NCBI GenBank assembly: GCA_021464415.1
Contig: CM038464.1
Coordinates: forward strand, 52,999,328 to 53,063,327
Reading direction: 5' to 3'
Origin: Lonicera japonica
Taxonomy: Eukaryota; Streptophyta; Magnoliopsida; Dipsacales; Caprifoliaceae
Length of the DNA: 64,000 nucleotides
Part shown: in pieces, positions 12,801 through 24,545 of the stretch
How the letters are laid out: every line of letters starts with the position of its first letter
How positions within the stretch are numbered: the first letter of the stretch is position 1
The notes under the pieces: model-generated
What the model saw: the letters and a program-made list of their open reading frames with translations, nothing else
The model's database searches: none
What the model was told of the DNA's origin: nothing
Made by a program: the position numbers and the translations under genes

Positions 12801-14349
12801 TGTTGGTCGGATTTCAACCCTAGAGGGGGTGAATAGGGTTTAAAAACTTTAATGCGAAATTAAAAACTTTTTCAAAATGTTTAAGTAAAACAATTTAACT
12901 AAACAAGTTTATCAAGGAAAACAATCAATCAAACAATCAATCCCAAGAACAAGCAACAATATAATGCAACTTCAATCAATAAATATAGCAAGTAAATAAA
13001 GAGATTGAGTAAGAAAGATTGAACCGATTTGAAGTCCAAGGCTTTTTGTCCACACGGTTTTGGTTTACCAAACCATAGTCCGCGCTCGGTTAGTTCTTCG
13101 AGAATTTTTACTAAAATGAATCTTTTTCTAGGTGAAGATCAAACCACTACAAGTGTATCCTCTCACACACTCTTTACAAATATTTCTTGACCACAATATT
13201 CACACAAGAATATCTCTTTTGCTAACCTTGTGAAATTTACCTCTCACAAAACTAAACAAGAATTTACCTTCTTATTTTTCCTATGAGATTTACCTCTCAC
13301 AATGAATTCTAATTGTTTGGTGATTCACACCAATTTACAATAACTCTCTCAAGTGTATCAAGAATACAATTTGAATTTCACACTAGAGTTATCATATTTG
13401 ATCAAGATGATATAGCTCAAATGATTAATGATTTATCAAAATAATTCTTGAATCTTTGAATGATGAAGATAGATGAAGAATATAGTATATGAATGATTCA
13501 AAGTATTCAAAATGAGTCTTAGAAGTCATATAAATAGTCCAAGAAGCAATATGGCCGTTTGAGGTAGTTAGGGGTGGTTAGAGGCCAAAACTAGGCTTGC
13601 AAGAAATCTCCAACGGCTATATTTCTCAAGTGAGTCGAATCCCTTGGTCCCCATGGAGTCGACTACATACTCCCTCAACAGTAATGTAGTCGACTACATT
13701 GCTCTGGTTTGGGGAGGTTTTGTGCAATTTTTCAACTTTTGTATTTTAACTCCAAAATTGATTCCAATGCTTGGGGAGTGTTCCAAATAAGTTTCTAAGA
13801 CTCCTAAATTTGTTTTTGTATCAAAATTCATTCATATGAATTTATTAAGAATTTATTTCAAAACCAATTTTTGTAAGAATGATGTTTTGAAATGCTTTTT
13901 GATTCAAACTTGATTTTGATCAATCTATGAATGTTATATCAATATGTATGAGCTATATAATCAATCAATTAAGAAGCTTTACATTAATCCTAAACAAACA
14001 CTCAATTACCGAATAGGTGAGTTTTCGAATGCTTCGATTTGTTTCTTTAAATTGATTCTCCATTTGAAGCTTTTCCCTTGAAGCTTTGACATATGATCAT
14101 TGATCTTTTGTCCTTCATGAAATGCATTGTTAGCATGTGTGTGATAAAAATGATCTCTTGCTAGTCCATTACTTTATTGACTAGATCGGATATTGATTGA
14201 ATGATCCTTGTGATGCTTCCTTTGAATAATCATGCTATTCTTGATATTCCATGTAAGTGAGCTATAAACTTATATCAAGAAACATGTTAAATTACATATG
14301 ATTGATTTATTATTATTATGAAAATAAGATTAAGACCTTCAAGGTCAAC
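12801..14349 (-). mobile_element. Solo LTR (inner copy, 1549 bp) inserted in the same family
   Basis: Begins TGTTGGTCGG and ends AGGTCAACA with a perfect 5-bp TSD ACAAA (12796-12800 and 14350-14354). It aligns along its full length with the outer copy (12350-12800 plus 14355-15435). The two are diverged but co-linear. The TATA box on the minus strand is near 13530. Confidence 0.88.
13684..13699. promoter_or_regulatory. 16-bp perfect palindrome ATGTAGTCGACTACAT
   Basis: It lies upstream (in minus orientation) of the TATA-like box of the inner solo LTR. A second half-match GGAGTCGACTACAT is at about 13655-13668. The core AGTCGACT is shared with 7964 and 14791 but the outer arms differ while staying self-complementary. 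Confidence 0.6.
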
Positions 14350-14727
14350 AACAAATACTAAATAAGAATTTACCTTCTTGTTTTCTTATGAGATTTACCT
14401 CTCACAATTTGAATACAAATTGTTTGGTGATTCACACCAATTAACAACAACTCTCAAGTGTTTAAAGAATACATTTGAAGCACTAGAATTACTTGTTTGA
14501 TCAAGATTTATAGCTCAATAAGAATGATTGATCAAAAACAATTTCTTGAATATTTTGATATTGAAGATAGATGAAGTATAGAGTATGAGAGTGATTCAAG
14601 GTGGTCAAAATGTGTCTTAGATAGTGTATATATAGTCCCAAAAGTGATATAGCTGTTTGTGAAGTTTGGTGGAAGTTTAGTACCAAAAATGGTAAAAAAT
14701 CATAAATTCAACGGCTATATTCTGGGC

Positions 14728-14806
14728 CATCAGTCGACTGAGCAAAGCTCGTTAGTCGACTGAGTGGGCCTTAGTCGACTGAGCACAAGCCATCAGTCGA
14801 CTGATG
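14728..14806. promoter_or_regulatory. Cluster of four AGTCGACT dyads in outer solo LTR
   Basis: Four copies of AGTCGACT lie within 80 bp, the last being the perfect palindrome CATCAGTCGACTGATG at 14791-14806. They lie 95-180 bp upstream of the minus-strand TATA box at 14627-14634, so they are placed where LTR U3 enhancers usually lie. Confidence 0.6.
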
Positions 14807-15548
14807 GACCGGACTACCTATCAGGCCATAAGGCCAAAAATTCCATTTTTTGCACTTTTGCATATAAGCTCCAAAATCAATTATAATGCTTTGGGGACCT
14901 TAAAAATAAGTTCCTAAGACACCTATTTTCGGAAAAACTCAAAATATGATCAATTGAATTTAATATGAATTTATTTGAAAACCGGTTTTTGCAAGAATGA
15001 TGCTTTCAAAGAAATTTTGATTCAAACTGATTTTGATCAATCTAAGAATGTTATATCAATGCATATGAGCTATATAAATAATCAAATAATAAAATTTACG
15101 TAATACCTAAGCACTCACTCAATTATCGAATTAACGAGTCTTTGAATGCTTCGATTTGTTTCTTCAATTTGATCTTCACTTGAAGCTTTTGCCTTGAAGC
15201 TTTTGCTTGTGATCTTTGATCTTGATGCTCCATGGATTTACATTGTGATGAGATTGATCTTCTTTGACTTGTCCAATGCTTTGTTGAGGAATGATCTCGG
15301 TTTAAATTTATCGGTTTTGGTCCACGTATGATGATCATTGAAGTGTGGCTATAAAAACTTTAACACACATGTTAAATTACACATGATTGATTTATTGTTA
15401 TTATCAAAATAAGATTAAAACCTTCTAGGTCAACAGTTGGTATGTATCTATATATATATCTGTAACTTTTCTTATATTTATATAAATAGATATATGCCAA
15501 GCAATGAGTGTAAATGGAAGGAAATATGCCCGCCCAAAATTGTTCCCC

Positions 15549-15810
15549 TACCACGTCAGCTCCAACTCTGATGCCACGCCATCCTCTGTTATGTGTTTTC
15601 TGGTTGGGATTGACGGAAGGTCTAACTTTCGGATAACGTAACGAGGAATTGGAACTCTCTTGTGTCCGGAGGTTGAAAAACTTGAAGGAGAAGGTTTGAG
15701 ATAAGGGTTGTCAAATCATCTGAACATTTATAAGTTTAGGGTTTAAGTTGCAAGTATCCCTTTACTAACTTTAAGTTCTTTGCACAGTTTTTTTTTTTTT
15801 GCTAATTCCT
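15549..15810 (+). repeat. MULE right terminal inverted repeat, partly replaced
   Basis: Outer part (about 15720-15810, ending GCTAATTCC) and inner part (about 15549-15640, including 'gacggaaggtctaac') are the reverse complement of the left repeat. The middle 80-odd bases are unrelated to the left repeat or to the second copy at 40306-40491. Confidence 0.75.
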
Positions 15811-16333
15811 TTGTAAAATTTCGTCCTGGATGAATGATGATGATGATGAAGAAAACAAGAATTTTTAATTAATGAGGTTAATTTGGATTTAAGTGATATT
15901 TGGTGAGGTTAAACAATTAATTCTTTAATTAATTGAATTTTATTGTCTATTATTTTTAACCATTAATTAACTATAAAAAAAAAAAGTGGTGTGAGTCAAT
16001 AGTATTGTTAGCCTCTTTTTTTTAGATAGAGTGTTTAAGAGTAAAATAGTGTGTGTGAATAGTATTCCTTAAAGGTAAAGTGTGGTTTATGTTTTTCAAA
16101 ATGTAGTATGAGAGTTGGTGGTATTAAAATAATAGAATTATATGTTTTTCAATATGAACTAAATCTTAAATAATATTATAAGAGCAATAAAAAAAAGATA
16201 CATATTTGGTGCAAAACATTCTTTAAAAATTCAATATATAGTACGAGTCATAATCCCCACAACACGAGTGTTCACTAAATCCACAACACAACCACAAATT
16301 GAAACAAATCGAGCATTTTTTTGAGCTCCATCA
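15811..16333 (+). promoter_or_regulatory. UGT upstream region with TATA box
   Basis: This 520-bp stretch between the MULE end and the UGT start codon holds 'caatatatag' at about 16232-16241, a TATA candidate roughly 95 bp before the ATG. 15825-16245 is repeated with modest divergence at 40496-40890, so the promoter region itself is duplicated, and the homology stops just after the TATA box. The (GAT) run at 15835-15852 is part of the old MULE target. Confidence 0.6.
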
Positions 16334-18255
16334 ATGGCCGACAATTCCAACTCTAAGCTACACATAGTAATGTTTCCATGGTTAGCCTTTGGTCACATAA
16401 TCCCCTTCTTAGAACTCTCCAAACTCATAGCTCAAAAGGGTCACAAAATCTCCTTCATTTCCACCCCGAACAACATCAATCGCCTCCCCAAAATTCCCTC
16501 AAATCTCAAACCCAATATCGATTTCATCAAAATCCCTCTACCCCAGGTCGAAAACTTGCCGGAAAATGCAGAATCCACCTCCGATTTGCCTTATAAGAAA
16601 GTCAAGCACCTCAAAATCGCCTACGATTGCTTAAAAGAACCCGTTACTCTGTTCCTCAAATCCTCTTCCCCTGATTGGGTTATTTTCGATTTCGTTTCTT
16701 ATTGGTTGGGTCCAATTGCTAAGGAGCTCGAAATACGCAGTGCTTTTTTCAGCATCTTTACGGCCTCCATTCTGGCTTACGTAGGATCACCGGCGATGCA
16801 GGTCGCCGGAGAGGATGACCGTGTCTCGCCGGAGGAGTTTATCGTCCCGCCGAAGTGGATCCCGTTTAAAAGCGAGGTCCGGATGCGGCTTTATCAGGTG
16901 ACGTACCACAACAACTATTCATACTTTTGTCTACCTTGTTTGAGAATTTTTCGACATTGCTCAATTTCTATTTTGAATAATGCAAAAGGCAATATGCTTT
17001 TGTATTTATCACTTTAAATTGATGTTTTCAAAAAAATGACAACTTTATTTGAAAATGATAAAGTATCAAAGCAAATTGTATGTAATTATAGTTAAAGCAT
17101 ATTCTTACTGTCAAATTCTAATTCTGCCATTGTTAAAGTGGAAGTTCATGATAACCGCAGACGCACCGATGATAGTCAACTAATCTAGACAATTAAAATA
17201 ATGAATGAATAGTTGTTATGGTTCCTTACTAGAAGAAAGTTAATAAATTTAAACCTTATTTAAGTGTGGCCGTTACGGACTAGTTAAACTGATACTTCAA
17301 TATGAATTTTATGGTAATCAAAATCTACTGTAACTGTTGTTTAATCGCCAAGTTAGAATGATATCATTTTATATTAATTAAATATGTCAACTTAATATTG
17401 CTCTTTTAGATTCGGCGTATATTTGAAGATATCGCCGGCGACGGAGGTGGAGACGTCTCTGCCGCATACCGAATCGGAGCCACCGTGATAGGCTGCGACG
17501 CGGTGGCCATAAGAAGTTGTGAAGAGTTCGAACCGGAATGGTTAAAATTAGTAGAAGATCTTTATCCAAAACCGGTGATTCCAGTGGGTTTGCTACCCTC
17601 CACCGCAGCTAACGATGATTGTGACGAAAGATGGGTTGAAATTAAATCCTGGCTTGACAAAAAAGTCCAAAGGTCAGTGGTGTATATAGCATTTGGTAGT
17701 GAGACCAAACCGAATCAAACCGAACTCACTGAGTTAGCTCTTGGTTTAGAGAAATCCGAGTTACCATTCTTTTGGGTTCACAAAAACCAACTCGGGTCTG
17801 CTGACACCAAGACGACTCTATTACCCAAAGGATTTGAGGAGCGAACTAAAGACCGTGGGCTGGTGTGCACCACTTGGGCACCTCAGCTGAAAATACTGAG
17901 TCATGATTCGGTGGGTTCATTATTAAGTCACTCGGGTTATAGCTCGATAATTGAGGCAGTGCAATTTGGGAAAGCGCTAATTGTCTTACCATTTCTAGGG
18001 GATCAAGGGGTAATTGCTACATTTTTAGAGGAGAAAAATATGGCATATTCAATACCAAGAGATGAGTTAGACGGATCGTTTACGAGTGACTCGGTGGCTG
18101 AGTCGGTGAGGTTGGTGATGCTGGAAGAAGGTGGGAGAGCGTATAGGGATAAGGTTAATGAGATGAAGGGGGTGTTGTGTGACAGTAATAAGCAAGACAA
18201 TTATGTCAATCGTTTCTTGAGTTATCTTGGAAGTAATAGAAGCGTCGGGAGTTGA
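16334..18255 (+). CDS. Family-1 UDP-glycosyltransferase, UGT91-like
   Basis: Transfers sugar from a UDP-sugar to a small acceptor or a glycoside in the cytosol. UGT91-type members often extend sugar chains on flavonoids, terpenoids or steroids, and some are named UDP-rhamnose:rhamnosyltransferase. Exon 1 is 16334-16897 (188 codons) and exon 2 is 17410-18255 (281 codons plus TGA). They join in phase 0 over a 512-bp GT-AG intron, giving 469 residues, normal for the family. The N-terminal PWLAFGHIIP carries the catalytic His21, and Asp119 in WVIFDF fits the activating Asp. The 44-residue PSPG donor motif spans about 344-387, from WAPQ to GDQ. Its final Gln is typical, but position 22 is Tyr (HSGYSS) where UGT91 proteins usually have Trp. 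No signal peptide is seen. The frame is intact. The acceptor and sugar cannot be told from sequence alone. The ATG is the first in frame and is followed by a normal N terminus. Confidence 0.93.
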
Positions 18256-19138
18256 TGGCATTAAACTTATGGGCCCTTTGCTCAAAGTATAATGCCTATG
18301 TGATATAGTTATAGGAATGTGTGATGGTGGTCTTTCTGTTGAATGATCTGGCCAAAATAAGTCGTTGAACACTCACATCACACATTTATTGTCCACTTGT
18401 GGGTGTTGTATCATTTATGCTTATTGCATGGTACCTTGAATTTCATTATTTTTGTATCATCCGTCTTCTGTTTTGAATAATTAATGACACAAAAAATGTT
18501 ATGTCTTATTGATTGTTCTATTCTTTTTTTAAAATATTATAAATGTTTCAAAAAATTTACAACAAAATTTTAGTTTTATCATTGTTCAATGATTGAGTTA
18601 AAAAGCATATCGCTGAAAATTTACCAAAGTCAAACAAAACTATGAATTCAACACCAACGGGGTATTTATGTGTATATATTCATATGTACATCTTATATAC
18701 GTGAATATATATATATATACACATTGCAGATCTGTTGATAAACTAATTTCCAGGAAGATACCAATCATGTATGTTATATGTATGTGAATAAAACTATTTT
18801 GGTTTAAAATGAGAGTTTTGAAAAAGATTAAGGCAAATTTAATTATTATTATTGATTAATATTAAACATTTTTTTCAATTCTCTTTTTTAAATATTTCAA
18901 AAGAAAATTCAAGTATCAATGGAGGTTGCTTTCCTCTTTCTTTTTATTTTTATTTTTTTGCTTTTTTTTTATGAAAAAAATGAAAGGTCCAAGTCTCTTC
19001 TTTTTACTTCAATAATAATGAAAATTCCCTAATCACGGATAAAACTCAAAATTAGGATCTTTTTTGAATTTAAATAGGTGCCTTACCAATTATAATAAAT
19101 AAATGTTGCTTGACACCCTCTAGTATGCTAAAATATTA
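18256..19138. other. UGT 3' flank and intergenic sequence
   Basis: The UGT 3' UTR probably ends within the first 250 bp (AATAAT at about 18475). About 18590-18770 matches 40935-41101, the sequence that in the second locus follows immediately after the promoter block. An AT dinucleotide run lies at 18703-18720. No gene was seen. Confidence 0.6.
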
Positions 19139-19421
19139 CTCCCTCTGTCCCAATTTAACTATCACACTTTGAAAAATTAAAAATTAAGGAGATATAATAA
19201 TTACTCCAAAATAAAATATTTATTTTTAAAAATGCTTTTTACTTTTCTCCTAAAAAAAAGGTGGCGATATCCAAAATAAAGAAAGTGGTGGTAGTTTAAA
19301 GGGTAATATTGAAAATAATAAAAAATGCTATAATTAATGACCTACTAAATATAGAAAATAGATAAATATTTTGAGATATTTAAAAATAGAATAATGAACA
19401 ATTAAATTGAGACGGAAGGAG
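19139..19421. mobile_element. Stowaway-type MITE, 283 bp
   Basis: Terminal inverted repeats CTCCCTCTGTCCCAATTTA at the left and the reverse complement of CTCCTTCCGTCTCAATTTA at the right, flanked by TA on both sides (19137-19138, 19422-19423). This is the Tc1/mariner-derived Stowaway signature. Non-coding. Confidence 0.9.
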
Positions 19422-19704
19422 TATTTCTTAACTTTAATTTGGTGTTTTTCTTTTGGGCTAGGTCTGTTCAAAACTTGATATTTGACAAGCCCAAGCAAAT
19501 AGAAGCACATCCAAGTTGACAAATGTGGAATTTCTAAAATAATTGTGAACCTCTTGGCCCATGTTATAGATAGAGTATTGTCCAGCCCAATTAACTTTGA
19601 AGTATACTACACCAAGGTCACAAAAAACCCCACCTATCTAGACCGCCAAAAACTTGTAACTTTTTATAACATTTGTAGTGTTGGTTGGCAATAGTAAGTA
19701 GATC

Positions 19705-20265
19705 TATCAATGGATTGGATTTCGATCCAAAATTAATCTAAATTTGATGTATTTTATTGGATATGAATTTGAAATTTTAATCCGATAATCGGAGGATTAT
19801 GATCCGAATTCACTAATTTGATAATAGAGCAAATATGGATTTAGGTAAATCTGATCCATTAACAATCCGATCCGATCCGATTTGATATTACATTATCTAT
19901 ATATTTTATATGTGTATATATATATATCAGGTTGCATTGAATTATTATTGAAGCACTCATTTAGTTTTCAATTGTGCAGGTTGATTTTTTCTTTTCGGAA
20001 TTATTAATATGCATTATCTAAATGAATATTTTGTTCATTACATTATATTGTTTGTTGTTGAAAAGTTAATATCTATTTCTTTTAGTTTGAAAATGAAAAA
20101 AAATATATATATCTTAAAAATTTGGACCGGATTGGAGATCCATTAATCTCACAAAATCAAATATGGATTTGATTATTAATAATCCTACAATTTATTGGAT
20201 CGGATTGAATTTTTTCCTTAGAATCGGATCGGATATAAGGTAATTTGGTCAAAATTAAATCCAGT
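19705..20265. repeat. GATCCGAT-rich, possible hAT-like non-autonomous element
   Basis: The two ends look like imperfect inverted repeats (left CTATCAATGGATTGG; right, read on the other strand, CTGTCACTGGATTTA), and GATCCGAT/ATCGGAT blocks recur inside. No convincing TSD was found, so boundaries and class are uncertain. Confidence 0.35.
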
Positions 20266-20695
20266 GACAGGTTTAGTAGTAAGTAGTAACTGTGAGAGAA
20301 GGCAGGATTAGAGTTTAATTCCTAACATTGTAATTCCTAAAAAAATAAAAAAATAAATCTATATTATAAAACATCATTTTTGACTAAAATTTTATTCAAA
20401 AAGTATAGTAATCTAATGGTTAAAAATACACATGTTATAGTGTGCATTAGTTCTACACCATTAGATGAGTTTTATACACATATCAAGATGTCATATCGAA
20501 GTTAAAACACTCACACCAATAATATACACATAATAAACTCTCACATATTAATAATTTTGTTTACATTAAAAATGCCATAACTTAAAATAAAAAATTCAAA
20601 ATTTAATATTTAAAATCTACTAATCAAGATCAATTAAACAAGATCCATCATGACTTTATAATTATGCAAAAAATAAAAATCAAAAAAAAATTATT

Positions 20696-21089
20696 GTGTA
20701 ACATTTATGAACGTACGTTATGTATTCGTACATTATTGGTTATCTCAATCTGTCATTTTTAAGACATACGTTCTTCAAATTTTGATGAAAGAAATTGAGA
20801 TTCCTTGGTTTGTGGTGTATGAGGTTAGGACCATGATGGCTTATTTAGAGCAACTGAATTATCACCTAACTCATGTGTATAGAGAGAGTAATCAACCTGT
20901 TGATTGTTTTGCTAATTTGGGGTGTAATTCTTAAAGAAAAATTGTGTTTAGTGGATTTGGTGAGCTGCCTTTGGCATTGAGGGGGTTGGTTAATAGTGAT
21001 AGGCTCGAATTTTTCAATTTACGTTGTATAAAATAGTTGTACTGTTGCATTTCTCTTTTTAATAAAATTTGCCTGAGTTAAAAAAAAAA
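20696..21089 (+). pseudogene. 5'-truncated LINE with RNase H-domain tail and poly(A)
   Basis: The frame 20707-20934 reads ...IPWFVVYEVRTMM...HVYRESNQPVDCFANLG, the C-terminal part of the RNase H-like (RVT_3) domain found at the end of plant L1-type LINE ORF2. A 'GELPLALRGLVNSDRL' tail continues after a stop. AATAAA at 21060 and a poly(A) at 21080-21089 follow. A-rich TSD-like copies (AAAAAAAAATTATT) lie at 20682-20695 and about 21081-21094, as expected for target-primed insertion with strong 5' truncation. Confidence 0.7.
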
Positions 21090-21094
21090 TTATT

Positions 21095-23312
21095 AAAAAC
21101 AAGTCGGTCCAATCCAGTAGACTTTTAGTTTATTCAGCATGAAGATATATTGAACTTACGTTTCAATTGTTTACAATGTTAGATTAAACTAGACAATGGG
21201 TTCAAAATAGACTGATTGATTTTGTCGATTTAAATTCGTCACACGTTAATTTTTTTATCCTATTATTATATACATATTTATTTTACCATGCCGAATGGCA
21301 CGAATATACCCTAGTAAATAAATAAAACAATTACAAACTTATTTGGATCCGCATTTAATGTGGCCGGATCAAACCCAAAAGTCAAAGCGCAAATCCTAAG
21401 AAATGAATTGAATAACCCAGCATATTCACAACCCATTCTTTAGCTTTCACCAAATTAGTGTTAGGTTTAATTGGCAGTCCAGAAAACCGGAGGAAGCAAC
21501 ATGTCTCAACTCAATCTGACTCGATTGATTTTCTAGATGGGTTATTGGGGAGAGAAAGGATCACGGTTCAGATAAATTGCGCGGTTGAAAATATTAAAAG
21601 TCACGACTCATTGGGTGCTTTCTTGAGCCGTTACGGCTGAAATTCAATCGCGGGCAAAGGGTTGAGTGGGAGGATTTGGACGGGGACAAGAAAGAATGCA
21701 TATTAAATGTTGAGAAATGAAAAGAAAAAGAAAAAGATATGAATGCAATGTTTGGAGACAGATTAATGTAAATAGTACTCGAAGAATTGAATTAAGCAAG
21801 TTAAACAACATTGACACTAGAACTCAACTTTAAGGTCACATGGTAGTGTTTGGTTAGTAGTTAAGGCACAACTTCTTTGTAGTTAAGATATTGGTTTTTA
21901 ATCCCCTTTTTCTTTTTCGTTTCATGACATGAGATTCCGATCCAAAATCTCCTAGATCTTAAAAGACATATTTTTCATCTAGATTAGTCCGCCGCTCAAA
22001 TTTTAATCCCATTTGAATTAGTATTTAAGTATTTTTCTATTCAAAGAATGAATAATTATATAATATTAGTTGCACAACACAACCTAACCATTGAGTGATT
22101 CACAGGATTTGTTTTATTTTTATTTAATACTGCCCATATTATCAAAATAATTATTTATTTTGAGAAATTGTACTTTATTTACCAACTTTATGTAATTCAA
22201 AGTCTTTGTTATTGCAAGTCCTGTATTTATTTTGCTGGTTTTAAATCTATTTAATTACTTTTATGTTTATTCATGTTTGACTAAATTGCAATTACAGTAT
22301 ATATATATATATATTCTTTTCAATTTAACTTACGGAATTCAATGTTTTTTAGTTTGAATTTTCCTCAGGTTCTATCTCAAATTATATAAGACAATTTATA
22401 ATTTTTAAAATTATTTTTTTAGTTTCCTAAATTAAATAATTATAAATATAATAATTTAAGTTGATTTACAAAAAATTGAATTGAGCCATTTAAGTAAAAT
22501 GGCCATTTGAGTCTTGGGCTCCATAGTTTCGCCAGTATTAAATTAAGTGTTCACAATTTTTATTTTTTAGATTTTGGGTTCCAAAATGAACAATTCCATT
22601 AATCAAGCAGTTAAAACCATTAGTCGACGCAAGATTTGAGTCAAGTTTCCAAAAATGCCCCTTATTCATTCATTAGTTTCATTTGATTGCCAAAAAAATA
22701 GTACCAAAGAGAGCCCACCATTTTCCCCTCTCTTAAGTCTTGACCAAGCCAAAATTAATTCAACACAATCTTTATCTATCTGGGATCTCATTGCCTCCAC
22801 TTCAATGCATTAGCCATCTCATCTTCATCGTTTCAACTCTAACAAACTCATCCCCGCCATAGCTCCACCCCATCTCTTCTTCCCACACTTTATCCCCACC
22901 ACCGCTCTTCCCCTGAACTACTACTACCCCTAAATACCTTTTACCATAACAAAAATTACGAAATTAGGGATAGGGGTAGGGGTAGGGGGTAGGCTTAGGA
23001 AGTGATCGTTATAATCGAGATCTGTATTATCCATCTTGTGGCAGCACTGGACGGAGGTTTTTTGGGGGTTTCTAACGGGATGGGATAAAAAGCGGCTACG
23101 AAACGGGTTATAGTCTCCTCGTGGGACCAGCACGGCAGCTGGAGGCGAATATTGGTGGGGAGGGGGTTGAGGCGGCCATGGCAAATTTGTGGGTTTGGCA
23201 TATGTGAAAATTGAACAATCAAAAATATGATAATTTAAGTTAATTAATAAAAACTATAATTAAATTATTTTAAGAAAAACTTGAAATTATTTAGTTCTAG
23301 AATTAGGGACTT
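21095..23312. other. Intergenic, no gene recognised
   Basis: Only short open frames occur. 21458-21640 (60 codons, plus) and 22930-23184 (84 codons, minus, Pro-rich) lack any recognisable motif. 22293-22312 is an AT dinucleotide run. 22700-22930 is C/T-rich, like a leader, but no coding exon follows. Confidence 0.45.
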
Positions 23313-23700
23313 TTTTCCTTTTTTTCTTTGAAGGAACAAAAAACCGCATTAAAACAAGTGACTAGAAATCCACTTGAAAAATAAAAACAACATTACAGCG
23401 GACACAAATTTGGCTCCCTTAGCAAGCCAACAGCCTACTTCGTTACCGCTGCCACCAATAAATGGTCCTACACAAGCTAAATTGTTAAATGGTCCTACAC
23501 AAGCTAAATTGTTTGGATAGCCGCCTCGTATCTTGCAAAATGTGCCCAAAAGAGACCAAGCTAGACTCTCGTTCCTAAGATAAAATTGAGTACGGTTAGA
23601 GCATTGCCTTAAAAAAAATCTTTTTGGCAATTACAATTCAAAGCAAACTCTACCGCGTGGTACGTACGGAACAAATCTGGATGGATAACAATCCCAATCC
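23313..23700 (-). pseudogene. LINE RNase H-tail fragment
   Basis: The minus-strand frame 23630-23349 contains GNEVGCWLAKGA, resembling the RNase H C-terminal 'GNEVAHxLAK' of LINE-derived proteins. It is followed by a GTTTTAATGCGGTTTTTTG 3' tail and an A-rich stretch, typical of plant LINE 3' ends. A 27-bp tandem duplication (about 23459-23512) adds nine residues (NNLACVGPF) in frame. No upstream reverse transcriptase is seen. Confidence 0.45.
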
Positions 23701-24545
23701 CAATCCAAATGGCTTTGCAATCCAAAAAGACAACATTATTAAACGAGGGACGATACCATCTACTCGGCATAACATTGATAGATTGGGGTCGACCAGCTAG
23801 TCCAAATTAATGAATTAAAAAAATAAAATCAAACTAGCTTATTTTTATAACAAGATATTTTGAAAGTATAATTCATAGTTTTATGAACTATATAATTAAA
23901 ATACAATAATTTCTCTCTTCTATCCAAAATTGATAATAAACTAGACGCACCATGCTCGACCAGCTAGTCCAAACCAACAACGTCTTCCAATCCTGCATCA
24001 CGTAAATGGTGCAATACATAATACACATGAATAAAAGTATCAAATCCGAATATTTTATCAATAATAAAATATTCACACTATTACAATCAACTCAACAAAT
24101 TTTACAAAAATCAGCACCCTAGCCTTATATACCGTTTTCTTTCAATAACATGTTAAAAACTACTCACTGAACCCACCTCACCACATTGAAACTTCATCCT
24201 AATCCTTACACAACATGGCTTCCCCCTACTTATTGCTGAGTAAACCTAACCATGCACTAATTAATTTGATTGTAATTTAGCCAACATCAATAAATTTACA
24301 CAATTAATCAAAAAATACTATGCATGTTACCACATTGGCTAATTTTAAACTATCTCATGCATATATATATATATATATAAACTTCTACTTTCATTACAAG
24401 CATAAATATGCCTGGTACTTTGATTAGCCACGAAGCATAATTATACATGAATACACATAGTTATATATATAATTTATGATATATAGACATCTGTGTCCAA
24501 AAGCAACATATGTATAATTATACCAACTTTGGGCAAGCCTTGCAA
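23701..24545. other. Intergenic, no gene recognised
   Basis: AT-rich. An 18-base block 'tcgaccagctagtccaaa' occurs twice (about 23788 and 23954). An AT dinucleotide run is at 24361-24379. Nothing coding. Confidence 0.5.

Larger units (their letters stand above)
12350..15435 (-). mobile_element. Solo LTR (outer copy, 1532 bp net), copia SIRE-like, holding a second copy
   Basis: Begins TGTTGGTCGG and ends GGTCAACA, with perfect TSD GTTGG (12345-12349 and 15436-15440). The empty site is seen in the duplicated locus near 40200, which reads straight through. Removing the inner insertion and one ACAAA leaves 1532 bp. Minus orientation is inferred from a TATA box read on that strand (14627-14634) and from the TGTTGACCT.. 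start on that strand, reminiscent of SIRE/Maximus copia LTRs. No internal coding region, hence a solo LTR. Confidence 0.85.
4291..15810 (+). mobile_element. Mutator-like element (MULE), full length but split by LTRs
   Basis: The element has matching terminal inverted repeats of about 180 bp at both ends (4291-4475 and 15549-15810, the latter partly replaced), a MuDR-type transposase pseudogene in plus orientation, and a convergent second gene on the minus strand. Removing the solo LTR at 7363-10713 and the nested pair at 12350-15435 leaves about 5.1 kb, a normal MULE size. The left flank has TGATTTAGA (4282-4290). The duplicated right end at 40491 is followed by TGATTTGGA, consistent with the 9-bp TSD typical of MULEs. 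The right flank of this copy has itself diverged. It directly abuts the UGT promoter region. Probably immobile now, since the transposase is broken. Confidence 0.85.

Noticed and set aside
18067..18372. 101-codon frame antisense to the UGT end
   Set aside because: Shadow of the UGT coding sequence.
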